From NCBI GenBank assembly GCA_030037735.1, contig JASHQC010000034.1, positions 1 to 40,273 of the forward strand: DNA of 40,273 nucleotides, given 5' to 3'. The notes under the pieces are model-generated. The model made no database searches. It worked only from the letters and a program-made list of their open reading frames with translations, and was not told the origin of the DNA. The stretch comes from Thermoplasmata archaeon (lineage in GTDB: Archaea > Thermoplasmatota > Thermoplasmata > Lutacidiplasmatales > UBA184). Position 1 is the first letter of the stretch. Each line of letters opens with the position of its first letter. Position numbers and translations under genes: made by a program. Of this stretch, positions 1 to 9,113 are shown in pieces.

Positions 1-69
1 GCCCCTCGTAGGCTGGTATAGGCGGTTTTCAGCCGCCCTCCTTTTACCCCCGTGAGACTGCCGCCCACG

Positions 70-1209
70 ATGCGGGTCGACGAGATCGGAGAATCTCCAA
101 TCCTCTCGCTCATCGACCGCATCTTCGAGCTGCGCCGAAGCGGCGCCACGATTCTCGGCCTTCACATCGGGGAACCGGACTTCGAGACGCCCGCCGGCAT
201 CCGGGCCGCGGCGGCCCAGGCGATGGACAAAGGACTGACCCATTACGGTCCGGCCCAGGGCATGCTTGACCTCCGCGAGGCGATCGCGGAAAGGCTCCAC
301 CGCTTGCACGCTATCCCCGCGGAGGCAGGCGACGTCGTGGTGATGCCGGGAAAACTCGCCATCTACGCGAGCCTCCTCTCCAGCACGAACCCCGGGGACG
401 ATGTACTGCTCCCCGACCCGACGTATCTCTTCGAGCAGCCGGTGCAGCTTGTGGGCGCCCGGCCGGTCTACTTCCCGCTTCGCGAAGATTACTCGTTTGA
501 CCCCGCGGAGCTAGAGAAAGCGATCACCCCGCGAAGCCGCGTGCTGATTCTGACGTCGCCTTCCAACCCGACCGGCCGACTGCTCTCGCGAGATGAAGTC
601 CAAGCTGCATTGAGGATTGCCCGCGATCACAACCTCACCGTACTGAGCGACGAAACGTACGAATCGCTGGTCTACGAGGGTCCCCACGTCGCGCCGGCCA
701 GCCTGTCCGAGGCCGCGGACCGAGTCGTGACCATCGGAAGTTTCTCCAAGATGTTCGCGATGACCGGATGGCGGGTCGGCTGGGCCATCGCGCCTCCCGC
801 GATGCGGGCACGGCTGGTGAAGGTCATCGAACACACCCTGACGTGCGTCGCGCCGTTCATACAGCGAGCATGCCTCTGGGGGCTCCAGAACGCCGAACCG
901 GATGTGGCAAGATTCCGGGAAGAGTTCAGACGCCGACGTGACGGCCTGTTCGGACTGCTCCAGGAGATCCCGGGTTTAGACGTGGTTCGACCGGCCGGGG
1001 CCTTCTACATGTTCCCCCGGTACCACTTGCCGATCTCCTCGATCGAATTCTGTAACCGGGTGCTCGACGAAGAACATCTCGCGCTCGTCCCGGGCATCTC
1101 CTTTGGACCACGGGGCGAGGGGCACTTCCGGATCTCGTTCACCTCCCCGATGGCCTCCTTGGAGGACGGGGCGAAGCGCCTCCGTCACTTCCTCGAGAAG
1201 GAGAGCTGA
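70..1209 (+). CDS. Class I/II pyridoxal-phosphate aminotransferase (AspC-like)
   Basis: ORF 52..1209; PLP motif SFSKMFAMTGWRVGW, TSPSNPTG, GISFGPRGEGHFRISF. ATG at 70 preferred: TTTTA at 42-46 is about 26 nt upstream. GTG at 52 is the alternative. Confidence 0.9.
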   Translation: MRVDEIGESPILSLIDRIFELRRSGATILGLHIGEPDFETPAGIRAAAAQAMDKGLTHYGPAQGMLDLREAIAERLHRLHAIPAEAGDVVVMPGKLAIYASLLSSTNPGDDVLLPDPTYLFEQPVQLVGARPVYFPLREDYSFDPAELEKAITPRSRVLILTSPSNPTGRLLSRDEVQAALRIARDHNLTVLSDETYESLVYEGPHVAPASLSEAADRVVTIGSFSKMFAMTGWRVGWAIAPPAMRARLVKVIEHTLTCVAPFIQRACLWGLQNAEPDVARFREEFRRRRDGLFGLLQEIPGLDVVRPAGAFYMFPRYHLPISSIEFCNRVLDEEHLALVPGISFGPRGEGHFRISFTSPMASLEDGAKRLRHFLEKES

Positions 1210-1255
1210 GGCGGCCCTAGACGACTTATTGTATCGAAACGTCTCGCCGCGCGCG

Positions 1256-1915
1256 ATGTCGACGCCGCACAAGGTCCACGACCTCACGGCCACCTTCCGA
1301 ACCCACATGCCCGTCTGGCCGACCTCGCCGCTGCCCGTCTTGGAACCGATCGGGGTGGTGGCCCGCGACGGGTACGCCGTGGAACGGCTCACCGCCCTGA
1401 CGCACAGCGGAACCCACCTCGACGCGCCCTACCACTTCATTGAGTCGGGAAAATCCGTAGACCAGATCGCTCCCGCCGACTTGACAGGTGTGGGGGCGGT
1501 TCTCGACCTCCGCAATGAGATCGATGGCGACGTGATCCCCCACGAGGCGATCGAGCGCCACTGGCCGAAGGCGTTCCAACCCGAAATCGTGCTGCTCGAG
1601 ACCGGCTGGAGTCACCGCCGGTCGGCCACCAGGAAGTATCTCTACGACTTTCCCGGAATCGCGCCGCCCTCCGCCGAGTGGCTGGTCCGGAAGAAGATCA
1701 AGGGCGTCGGCACCGACACGCTGGGGATTGACCCGTTCTCCAATAGCAAATTCGAGGCCCACAAAGTGCTGCTCGGCAGGGACATCTGGATTCTCGAAGC
1801 GCTGGACCACTTGGACACGCTCAAGGAAGGAACCCGCTACACGATTGTCGCGGCCCCCCTCAAACTGGAGGGGGCCAGCGGAGCGATGAGCCGGGTCTTC
1901 GCCATCGAGTCGTAG
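1256..1915 (+). CDS. Cyclase family protein (kynurenine formamidase-like)
   Basis: Motif HSGTHLDAPYHF typical of the cyclase/KynB family; in-frame ATG at 1256 inside ORF 1103..1915. Confidence 0.88.
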   Translation: MSTPHKVHDLTATFRTHMPVWPTSPLPVLEPIGVVARDGYAVERLTALTHSGTHLDAPYHFIESGKSVDQIAPADLTGVGAVLDLRNEIDGDVIPHEAIERHWPKAFQPEIVLLETGWSHRRSATRKYLYDFPGIAPPSAEWLVRKKIKGVGTDTLGIDPFSNSKFEAHKVLLGRDIWILEALDHLDTLKEGTRYTIVAAPLKLEGASGAMSRVFAIES

Positions 1916-1928
1916 GAGCGCGAGGTCC

Positions 1929-2723
1929 ATGCCGCTTGCGTCGGGGCTCTCGGGACAACGCGTCCTCGTGACGGCGGCGAGCCAGGGAATCGGCTTCGCG
2001 GCGGCCCGCGCCTTCCTCGAAGAAGGAGCCCGGGTCGTGGTTAACGGGTCACACGCGGCTCGACTCGACAGAGCGGTAGAGGCTCTCCGGTCCCGGGGAG
2101 AGGTCCGCGGCATTGTAGCGAACCTTGCCCTCCACGCCGACCTGGACCGGCTCGTCGACGAGAGCCGGGTCGCACTGGGAGGGATTGACACGTTGGTCTA
2201 TGTCACCGGCTCGCCGGCTCCGGGGACCTTCATGGAGCAGAGTTTCGACAGTTGGCAGGCCGCGGCGAACTTACTCACGGTGGGTCCGGCCTACCTCGCC
2301 CAAAAGGTGGCCGACGTGATGTTGGCCTCGCGCACGCCCGGCCGGATGGTGTTCTCCGCGTCCACCGCAATCCGCGAGCCCATCCCGAACATCGCTACCT
2401 CCAACGTCTGCCGGATTGCGATCGCGGGATTGGTGCGTACCCTGGCGCGAGAGCTGGGGCCCAAAGGGATCCGGGTGAATGGGGTCCTACCCGGGTTCAT
2501 CGCCACCGACCGGCTCACGCACGTCTTCGAGGATTCGGCCCGCCGGCGCGGCATCACGTCCGACCAGGCACGAGAGCTGTCGATGAGGGACATCCCGCTG
2601 GGCCGTGCCGGAGAACCAGAGGAGCTCGCCCGGGTGTTCGTGTTTCTGGGCAGCGATATGTCGTCCTACGTCACGGGGGCCTTGGTCCCGGTGGACGGGG
2701 GCATGCTGCGCTCCGTGGGCTGA
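1929..2723 (+). CDS. SDR family oxidoreductase
   Basis: TAASQGIGFAAARAFLEEGARVV Rossmann motif; GPKGIRVNGVLPGFIATDRL; C-terminal GALVPVDGGMLRSVG. Confidence 0.9.
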   Translation: MPLASGLSGQRVLVTAASQGIGFAAARAFLEEGARVVVNGSHAARLDRAVEALRSRGEVRGIVANLALHADLDRLVDESRVALGGIDTLVYVTGSPAPGTFMEQSFDSWQAAANLLTVGPAYLAQKVADVMLASRTPGRMVFSASTAIREPIPNIATSNVCRIAIAGLVRTLARELGPKGIRVNGVLPGFIATDRLTHVFEDSARRRGITSDQARELSMRDIPLGRAGEPEELARVFVFLGSDMSSYVTGALVPVDGGMLRSVG

Positions 2724-2736
2724 CCATCGGACCCGG

Positions 2737-3093
2737 TCACGGCTCGTCGGGCGGAACGGTCTCGTTCAGGAAGTCCTCTCGCTCCGGCGCAAACACGTCG
2801 AGGACGACCGTGGGCGCCGAGTTGTCGGCCCGGAGCTCATGGGGGACATTGGGCGGTACGTAGTAGGCGTCCCCGACGCCCATCTTCCACGAGACACCGC
2901 CCACCTGAAACATTCCGCCCCCTTCGAGGACCGTGCCGTACTGAGCGTGGGGGTGCGTATGCTTCGGGAAGACTTTCCCCGGCTCGATCCGGTACAGGAC
3001 CATCATGGCCGACGGCGCGTGGGCCAGGATGCGTCGTCGAACCCCGGGCATGATCTCGTGCCACGCGGCATTGGTGTCGTGCCAAAGCGGCAT
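2737..3093 (-). CDS. Cupin domain protein
   Basis: PKHTHPHAQYGTVLEGGGMFQVGG...GDAYYVPPNVPHEL cupin motifs. Confidence 0.85.
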   Translation of the reverse strand: MPLWHDTNAAWHEIMPGVRRRILAHAPSAMMVLYRIEPGKVFPKHTHPHAQYGTVLEGGGMFQVGGVSWKMGVGDAYYVPPNVPHELRADNSAPTVVLDVFAPEREDFLNETVPPDEP

Positions 3094-3140
3094 GAATGAG
3101 CCGACCGGCCCCGGTTATTTCGTCCTATGCCTCAAAGGGG

Positions 3141-4280
3141 CTAACCGAGCGCTTGACGCAGGTCATCGACCAGGTCGTCGCCGTCCTCGATCCCAACCGA
3201 GAACCGCAGTAGGCCCCCGGAGATTCCCTTTTGTTTCTGCTCCGCCGGCGGCATCGCGCGGTGCGTCATCATCGCCGGGTGGTTGACCAGCGACTCGACT
3301 CCGCCCAGGCTCTCGCCGAGCGTGAAGATCTTGAGCCGCCGGGCGACCCGGATCGCCGCGGGTCGCCCGCCGGCCACCTCGGCCGAGACCATGCCGCCGT
3401 ACCCGTCCATCTGGCGAGCTGCGATGGCGTGGCCGGGATGTTCGGGAAGCCCCGGGTAGAGCGTGCGAACGATCTTGGGATGGCTCTTCAGGAAGTCCGC
3501 CACCTTCCGGGCGTTCTCCGCGTGTTGCCGGACCCGGACGCCGAGCGTCCGAATCCCCCGGATCATGAGATAGCAGTCGAACGGGCTGGGGACGCCCCCG
3601 GCCGAGTTCTGGTACCAGTAGAGCTTCTCCAGCAAGGGCCGTGAGCGTACGACCAGGGCCCCGCCCATCACGTCGCTGTGGCCCCCGATGTACTTCGTCG
3701 TCGAGTGGACCACGATGTCCGCCCCCATTTCGAGCGGGCGCTGGAAGACCGGTGAAGCGAAGGTGTTGTCCACGGCGACCTTCGAGTGCCCCTTTCTCGC
3801 GATCGCGACCGCCCCCTTGAGGTCGGTGATCTTGAGGAGAGGGTTAGTCGGAGTCTCCAGGTAAAGCAAATCGACAGGCGGGCCCTCGGCAAATGCGCGC
3901 CGGATGTTCGCTAGGTTCGTGGTATCAATGAAATCCACCCGCACGCCGTGGGTCCGCGAGAGCTCGAGAAGGCGTTGAGCGCCGTGATACAGGTCGTCCC
4001 CCGCCACGATCCGGCTGCCCGAGGGATAGCCCATGAACAGCGCCGAGATTGCGGCCATGCCCGACCCGAAGGCAAGGGCACCCGACCCTCCCTCCAGTTT
4101 CGCTAAGATTCGTTCCAGGGCTGCCCGGGTCGGATTCCCGGTCCGTGAGTAAACGAACCCTTTCGAAACACCCGGCGAAGACTGCTGGAACGTTGTAGAC
4201 AGGTAAACCGGAACGTTCACGGCCCCGGTAAGCGGGTCGGGGGACTGGCCCTCATGGATGAGCCGGGTGTCCCACTCCAT
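3141..4280 (-). CDS. Trans-sulfuration family PLP enzyme (cystathionine gamma-synthase/lyase-like)
   Basis: MEWDTRLIHEGQSPDPLTGAVNVPVYLSTTFQQ; STTKYIGGHSDVMGG (PLP Lys); SLGGVESLVNHPAMMTH. Confidence 0.92.
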   Translation of the reverse strand: MEWDTRLIHEGQSPDPLTGAVNVPVYLSTTFQQSSPGVSKGFVYSRTGNPTRAALERILAKLEGGSGALAFGSGMAAISALFMGYPSGSRIVAGDDLYHGAQRLLELSRTHGVRVDFIDTTNLANIRRAFAEGPPVDLLYLETPTNPLLKITDLKGAVAIARKGHSKVAVDNTFASPVFQRPLEMGADIVVHSTTKYIGGHSDVMGGALVVRSRPLLEKLYWYQNSAGGVPSPFDCYLMIRGIRTLGVRVRQHAENARKVADFLKSHPKIVRTLYPGLPEHPGHAIAARQMDGYGGMVSAEVAGGRPAAIRVARRLKIFTLGESLGGVESLVNHPAMMTHRAMPPAEQKQKGISGGLLRFSVGIEDGDDLVDDLRQALG

Positions 4281-4452
4281 TGCCGTGGGTCAAGGCAGGT
4301 CCTCACTTCAACCGTTCGGCTCCCGTGCCCGATACTTGCGCGCACCGAAGGAAACCTTCCGGAAGTGCAATTCCAAATGTATTTAGAGCCCCCCTGCTTG
4401 CGCGTGCTAGACCGCGTCGTCCTGCCGAGAGGCGGCCCGGGGGAACACGGAG

Positions 4453-6153
4453 ATGACGGCTGCGCTAGGCGCCGAGACGCCGGGCTTTACGGTTCAAACA
4501 CCCGCCGCGACCGCGACGCAGCCGGGGCTGTACGTGCGTCAGACCTCCGGCCTCGTCCGTACCGTCGGACCTCGAACGGCCCTCTTCGCGAACCTCGTCG
4601 GCATGGGCATCATCGTCAACTTCTTCTGGGTCGTCTTTGCCTCTGAAGGCTACCCGAATGCGAACCTGACCGAGACCGTCGCGGTTGGAGTGGTGTTCAA
4701 CCTGGGTGTCGCGTTCGTCTACTGGATGCTGGCGAGCGCCATGCCGCGTTCGGGAGGGGATTACGTCTTCGTCGGCCGAATCTTCCACCCCAGCCTGGGC
4801 TTCGCCACGAATCTGACGTTCAGTTTCATCTTCATTTCCTGGGCCGGCCTCTTTGCGAACTACTTCGCCGCCTTCGGCGTGCCGATGATTCTGGGCGGCT
4901 ACGGGGTGACGGCCAACAACGCCTCGGCCATCAGCATGGCGGCCACGATTTCCAGCAGCACAACGGACATCTTCGTGATCGGGGCGGTCATCCTCATCGC
5001 CGTCATTCTGATCAGCCTCCTGCCGACGAAGTGGATCTTCCGCACCGCCGTCGGCATCTTCGTGATCTCGGGCGTCATCTTCCTGGTCATGGTGGGAATC
5101 CTCTTCTCCACTCCCTACTCGACCTTCGTCGCGGACTGGAATTCGAATCCCCTGAACCTTGCCCAGAGTTGCACGGTGACGGGACTCACCACCTCCAACA
5201 CCGTGCAGTGCGTCATCCAGACCTTCTACACGACGGCCATGACGACCCCGGCCGGTATCGCCTTCACGAACTCGGGCCTGTTCATCGGGGTCGTCTACAC
5301 GATGCTGAGCTTCATCGGCTACGCGAACACGGCCTACTTCGGGAGCGAGATCCGGGGAGCTCCCACGCGGACCCAGGGACTCGCCATCTTCGGTGCTCCG
5401 CTCCTGTTCGCGGCCCTCATCGCGATCCTGTATGCGGGGACCTACTACACCTTCGGCCATCCGTTCCTGGTTGCCGCCAGCTCAGACTGGGGCAACGGAT
5501 GGGGCAATGCGTTCCCGGCCATCCCGTCCCCATTGTTCCTCGTTTCGTATATCGTCCGCAATTCGACCCTGTCGGCCTTCCTGGCCTTCGGCGTCGCTCT
5601 GACGTTCTTCGGCTTCGTACTGATCTACTTCATCGTTCCGACCCGGAACCTGTTCGCCTGGTCCTTCGACCGGATCCTGCCGACCTTCGTGGCGCGCGTC
5701 ACGAGGAGCGGCGTTCCGTTCGTCACCGTGCTCATTCTCGGATTCTTCGCGTTCGTCTGCCTGTGGCTGACGACCTACACCAAGCTGTTCGATTTCCTAA
5801 CCTACGCCAACTTCGGCTTCTGGCTGGCCGTCGGCATCGTTGGCCTCGCCGGGGCGTTCTTCCCCTTCCTGCGGCCGGAACTGTATCGGGCCGCGCCCCG
5901 GATCGTGCGCACGAGCCTCGGACGCCTCCCGTTGATCACCCTGGTTGGGGTCCTTTCGGCAGGAGCCTCATTCTGGATCGTCTACGCCTCGTCTGTCCCC
6001 TCCTACACGCTCGAGACGGTCCAGTGGACCCAGCTCGCGATCTTCCCGATCGTGTTCGTCCTCGGTCTGGTGATCTACGTCATCTCCCACGCGATCCAAC
6101 GCAGCCGCGGACTTCCGATCGACCTCATCAACAAGGAGCTCCCGCCCGAGTAA
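4453..6153 (+). CDS. APC family amino acid permease
   Basis: Multiple hydrophobic segments; MPRSGGDYVFVGRIFHPSLGF motif; paralogous to 20102..21751. Confidence 0.88.
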   Translation: MTAALGAETPGFTVQTPAATATQPGLYVRQTSGLVRTVGPRTALFANLVGMGIIVNFFWVVFASEGYPNANLTETVAVGVVFNLGVAFVYWMLASAMPRSGGDYVFVGRIFHPSLGFATNLTFSFIFISWAGLFANYFAAFGVPMILGGYGVTANNASAISMAATISSSTTDIFVIGAVILIAVILISLLPTKWIFRTAVGIFVISGVIFLVMVGILFSTPYSTFVADWNSNPLNLAQSCTVTGLTTSNTVQCVIQTFYTTAMTTPAGIAFTNSGLFIGVVYTMLSFIGYANTAYFGSEIRGAPTRTQGLAIFGAPLLFAALIAILYAGTYYTFGHPFLVAASSDWGNGWGNAFPAIPSPLFLVSYIVRNSTLSAFLAFGVALTFFGFVLIYFIVPTRNLFAWSFDRILPTFVARVTRSGVPFVTVLILGFFAFVCLWLTTYTKLFDFLTYANFGFWLAVGIVGLAGAFFPFLRPELYRAAPRIVRTSLGRLPLITLVGVLSAGASFWIVYASSVPSYTLETVQWTQLAIFPIVFVLGLVIYVISHAIQRSRGLPIDLINKELPPE

Positions 6154-6174
6154 CCTTCCGGGGGACTCCGAGGG

Positions 6175-6190
6175 CGAGCTTTTGAGCTCG
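6175..6190. repeat. Hairpin CGAGCT-TTTG-AGCTCG
   Basis: Perfect 6-bp inverted repeat between the permease stop (6153) and the GTG at 6211; overlaps the -27 region of the downstream gene. Confidence 0.6.
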
Positions 6191-6210
6191 GGCTTTCCTC
6201 CAGAGTATCC

Positions 6211-7245
6211 GTGGACGAGGTCGTAGAGGTCGTCGTCGATCCCTTCACGCAGGAGAAGCTCCCCCTCCATCCTCCCCTCGTTTTCCGGACCGATCCGGGC
6301 GAGGCCCGGCGGGCCCTGGGTCTGCCGGACTATGTCGACACCTCCGACCCGGTCATAGCTCACGGCGTCGGCCTGCTGCACGCCCTCTCGCTGGAGCTGC
6401 CCGGCCACGCGGTCGCCCTCCTGGGCGGCGTCGCCTATCGGCTTCGTTCGCCGTCGAGCAACTCCCCCACCTCGGGGCTTCGCCGGTCGCTGCACGACAT
6501 CGACCTGTGCTGCCACCACTCCGACGCGAAGAAGCTGCACAGCGCCCTGCTGAAGATCGGGGAACGGCAAGGGAGCGCGCTGACCGTAGTCGAAACCCAC
6601 GCCGACCGGATGTTCAACGCGCTGATGGGCGGGCGCCGCCTCCGGCTGCACAACGTCAACCAGGTGGTGGACGGACGCTGCGTGCTGGGGACGATCGACG
6701 TGCTCGCGGATGAGTTTCGGTTCTGCCACAACCTCGACCTCAAGGAGGACATCTCTCAGGCGCCGACGAACGGGCACACCCTTCCCCTGTCCACCCTCCT
6801 CCTCACGAAGCTGCAGTACATCCAGAGCATCCCCGCCGAACACCAGGCGCAGGTCCCCGGTCGTGTGCTAGGGCCGTTCGGCAAGAAGGAGGTCCTCATC
6901 GGGCCCGAAGACAAGGACGTGCGGGACATCCTAGCGCTACTGATCGACCGCCCCTTGGGGGAGAGTCTGGGCGAGATCTCCTCGACCCGGTTCGTTCAGC
7001 CGTTGACATCGGACTGGGGCTTTTGGACCACGGTGCGGCTCAATCTGGACCATCTCACGCAAACCCCCCTCTTTGCCGCCTTGCCGGCCGAGGTCCGGCC
7101 GACCGTGCAGAAGAAGGCCGAGGCGCTGCGGGCGGCGACGGACCGGGTCCAGCCGAAGCGCCGCTTCGGTTTCCTGCAGCGGGAATGGTGGGAGCCGGTC
7201 GAAACGCTCGGTACGCCGGCACCACCGGCGACTCCGTCCAGCTGA
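6211..7245 (+). CDS. Nucleotidyltransferase-fold protein (AbiEii-like), paralogue 1
   Basis: LLGGVAYRL..(x)..HDIDLCC plus third acidic residue TIDVLAD; LLLTKLQYIQ; DVRDILALL; SDWGFW. Matches 18345..19133 segment by segment. Confidence 0.7.
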   Translation: MDEVVEVVVDPFTQEKLPLHPPLVFRTDPGEARRALGLPDYVDTSDPVIAHGVGLLHALSLELPGHAVALLGGVAYRLRSPSSNSPTSGLRRSLHDIDLCCHHSDAKKLHSALLKIGERQGSALTVVETHADRMFNALMGGRRLRLHNVNQVVDGRCVLGTIDVLADEFRFCHNLDLKEDISQAPTNGHTLPLSTLLLTKLQYIQSIPAEHQAQVPGRVLGPFGKKEVLIGPEDKDVRDILALLIDRPLGESLGEISSTRFVQPLTSDWGFWTTVRLNLDHLTQTPLFAALPAEVRPTVQKKAEALRAATDRVQPKRRFGFLQREWWEPVETLGTPAPPATPSS

Positions 7246-7251
7246 ACCGGT

Positions 7252-8208
7252 TCAGCCGGTCGTGAGCACGAGCGCCTTGACCCGGTTCGGTTCTAGGTCG
7301 ACGATCAACCCTTGGAGTACCCCCTCGGTGTAAACGCTGCCGGGGTTGGCGCACACCGTCCGACCGAGCTCGGAGAACCCCTTCGATTCGTGGATGTGAC
7401 CGTGGAGGCCCAGGAGCGGCTGGTATTGCTCCACGGCGGCCCGTACCGCCGAGCTACCGACGTGGACCATCTCGGGCTCCCCGCCGGGACCCATGACCTT
7501 CGTCAGGTCCGCGGTCAGTCGGGGCGCGATGTCGAGATGCGTACCTTGGGGGGGGACATGAATGTTGAAGACGGCCCGCTCGGGGTGGTCAAGCTCCTCC
7601 GCCGCGGCACGGATCCGTTCCGTGATCTGCGGCTCCGCGAGTTCCCGGTTCGTGTGCCACGGGGTGATGTTGCTGTACGGGACCGTCAGAAGCTCGTGCG
7701 TGTCGTCGAGACGAAGGATCTTTCCGTCCGTGAGCTCAATGTAGTCGCTCGACGCCAACACACCCTCCATCTCGTCCAGGTCGTCGTTCCCAAGCCCAAT
7801 GAGCGTCCGGATACCGGTCCCCTTGAGTCGGCTCTCCGCGATCGCCATCCAACGGCGCAGCACGTCCAGGGCCAGCGTCCGGAACAGCGCGTCGGCCGTC
7901 CGTCGGTCTGCCGACACGTCTTGCCACTCCTTCGGGGTCGTCCGGTACGGGATTGTCCCCGAGGCCCGCAGGTCTTCTTCGAATCTCGCCAGATCCGAGT
8001 CGGTCTGGACCCATCGACGGCTTCCGAGGTAGAGGCCCGTCCAGCCCCCGTTCTCGGGCCAGAGCGGGGTGATCGTCTTCCCGGCGATGTCTCCCCCGAT
8101 CAGCAGGACTCGGGCGTCGTAGACCTTCCCCGCATTGACGAATTTGCGGAAGCAGCGCTCCGACCCGTGCAGGTCGGAAACGAAGAAGACCCGAGTCGGT
8201 TTCGCCAT
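7252..8208 (-). CDS. Calcineurin-like metallophosphoesterase, paralogue 1
   Basis: FFVSDLHGS, GGDIAGK, GLGNDD, NIHVPPQGTHLD, LHGHIHES metal-binding motifs. Confidence 0.9.
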   Translation of the reverse strand: MAKPTRVFFVSDLHGSERCFRKFVNAGKVYDARVLLIGGDIAGKTITPLWPENGGWTGLYLGSRRWVQTDSDLARFEEDLRASGTIPYRTTPKEWQDVSADRRTADALFRTLALDVLRRWMAIAESRLKGTGIRTLIGLGNDDLDEMEGVLASSDYIELTDGKILRLDDTHELLTVPYSNITPWHTNRELAEPQITERIRAAAEELDHPERAVFNIHVPPQGTHLDIAPRLTADLTKVMGPGGEPEMVHVGSSAVRAAVEQYQPLLGLHGHIHESKGFSELGRTVCANPGSVYTEGVLQGLIVDLEPNRVKALVLTTG

Positions 8209-8338
8209 CCGTTCCGCCGTCTCGAAGACGAAACCGGTCCGGCTAAAAGGGTTCCGGCGGTCCGAGCCCGATAGGGAATTTGCGGTCCGGCCATTCCGTG
8301 CACAAACTCTTAAGGAACGGCCGTGAACTGGGCCGCCG

Positions 8339-8794
8339 ATGGAGGAAGAGCTCTACCCCATCATCATCCAGGTCACCATCCCCCTCCCCACCCACATGAT
8401 CTTCGCCGCCCTCACGGAGCCGACTGGCTTGATCGGCTGGCTCTGCGCCGAAGCCCACGTGGAGCCGCGAGTCGGCGGAGAGTGCCGTCTCCGGTTCGAA
8501 GGAGAGACCTCGTTCGAGACCCACGGCCCGGTGACTCACTTCACGCCGGATGTTGACTTCGGATTCGGATGGAGAGCCCCGAAGACCTTCGCTCCGTTCA
8601 TGAACGAGCCGTCGCCCGCCACTCGCGTCTACTTCCGGCTCGCCGATTCTCCAGAGGGGATCGACGTGACGTTGGAGCACATCGGCTGGGGGTCCGGCGA
8701 GAACTGGGAAGCGGCCCGGTCCTGGCACTTCCACCTCTGGGACGAAAAGATGCAGCAGCTGAAGGCGTACCTGATCAAGGCCGCCTACGGCTGA
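8339..8794 (+). CDS. SRPBCC / AHSA1-like domain protein
   Basis: IIIQVTIPLPTHMIFAALTEPTGLIGWLCAEAHVEPRVGGECRLRFEGE; CTTAAG box about 27 nt upstream of ATG. Confidence 0.82.
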   Translation: MEEELYPIIIQVTIPLPTHMIFAALTEPTGLIGWLCAEAHVEPRVGGECRLRFEGETSFETHGPVTHFTPDVDFGFGWRAPKTFAPFMNEPSPATRVYFRLADSPEGIDVTLEHIGWGSGENWEAARSWHFHLWDEKMQQLKAYLIKAAYG

Positions 8795-8811
8795 CGACGC
8801 CCGATCCCACG

Positions 8812-8976
8812 TCAGCCGACGGGATGATACTTCGGGCAGACGAGCGCCCCGCAGACGGAGCAGAACCCTTCGGGGGAATTGTGGAATCCCCCCATCCTGC
8901 CGGGGGCGTCGGGGACGATGATCATGTGTTGTGTCGGGAAGTGACCACATCGGCAGCGGGCCCGTCCCGCCGGCAC
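8812..8976 (-). CDS. Small Cys-rich (zinc-ribbon-like) protein
   Basis: CRCGHFPTQHMIIV...FCSVCGALVCPKYH; GTG at 8976 is a better start than ORF start 9108, having an AT-rich GATACC about 27 nt upstream. Confidence 0.55.
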   Translation of the reverse strand: MPAGRARCRCGHFPTQHMIIVPDAPGRMGGFHNSPEGFCSVCGALVCPKYHPVG

Positions 8977-9113
8977 GGACTGCGCGACGATGCCGGTATC
9001 CCCCCGGCGAGCGAGGGGGACGCGAACCCAAAAAGGCTCGCCTGCCGCCGGCGAGCAGGCCCGGTTCGGAGCCCTGAGCGAACCGATAAACGCCCGTCGG
9101 CTTCGCACCGACC

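Noticed and set aside
4465-5460. Long minus-strand ORF antisense to the APC permease
   Set aside because: Asp/Glu/Arg-rich composition typical of an antisense frame of a membrane protein gene in GC-rich DNA.
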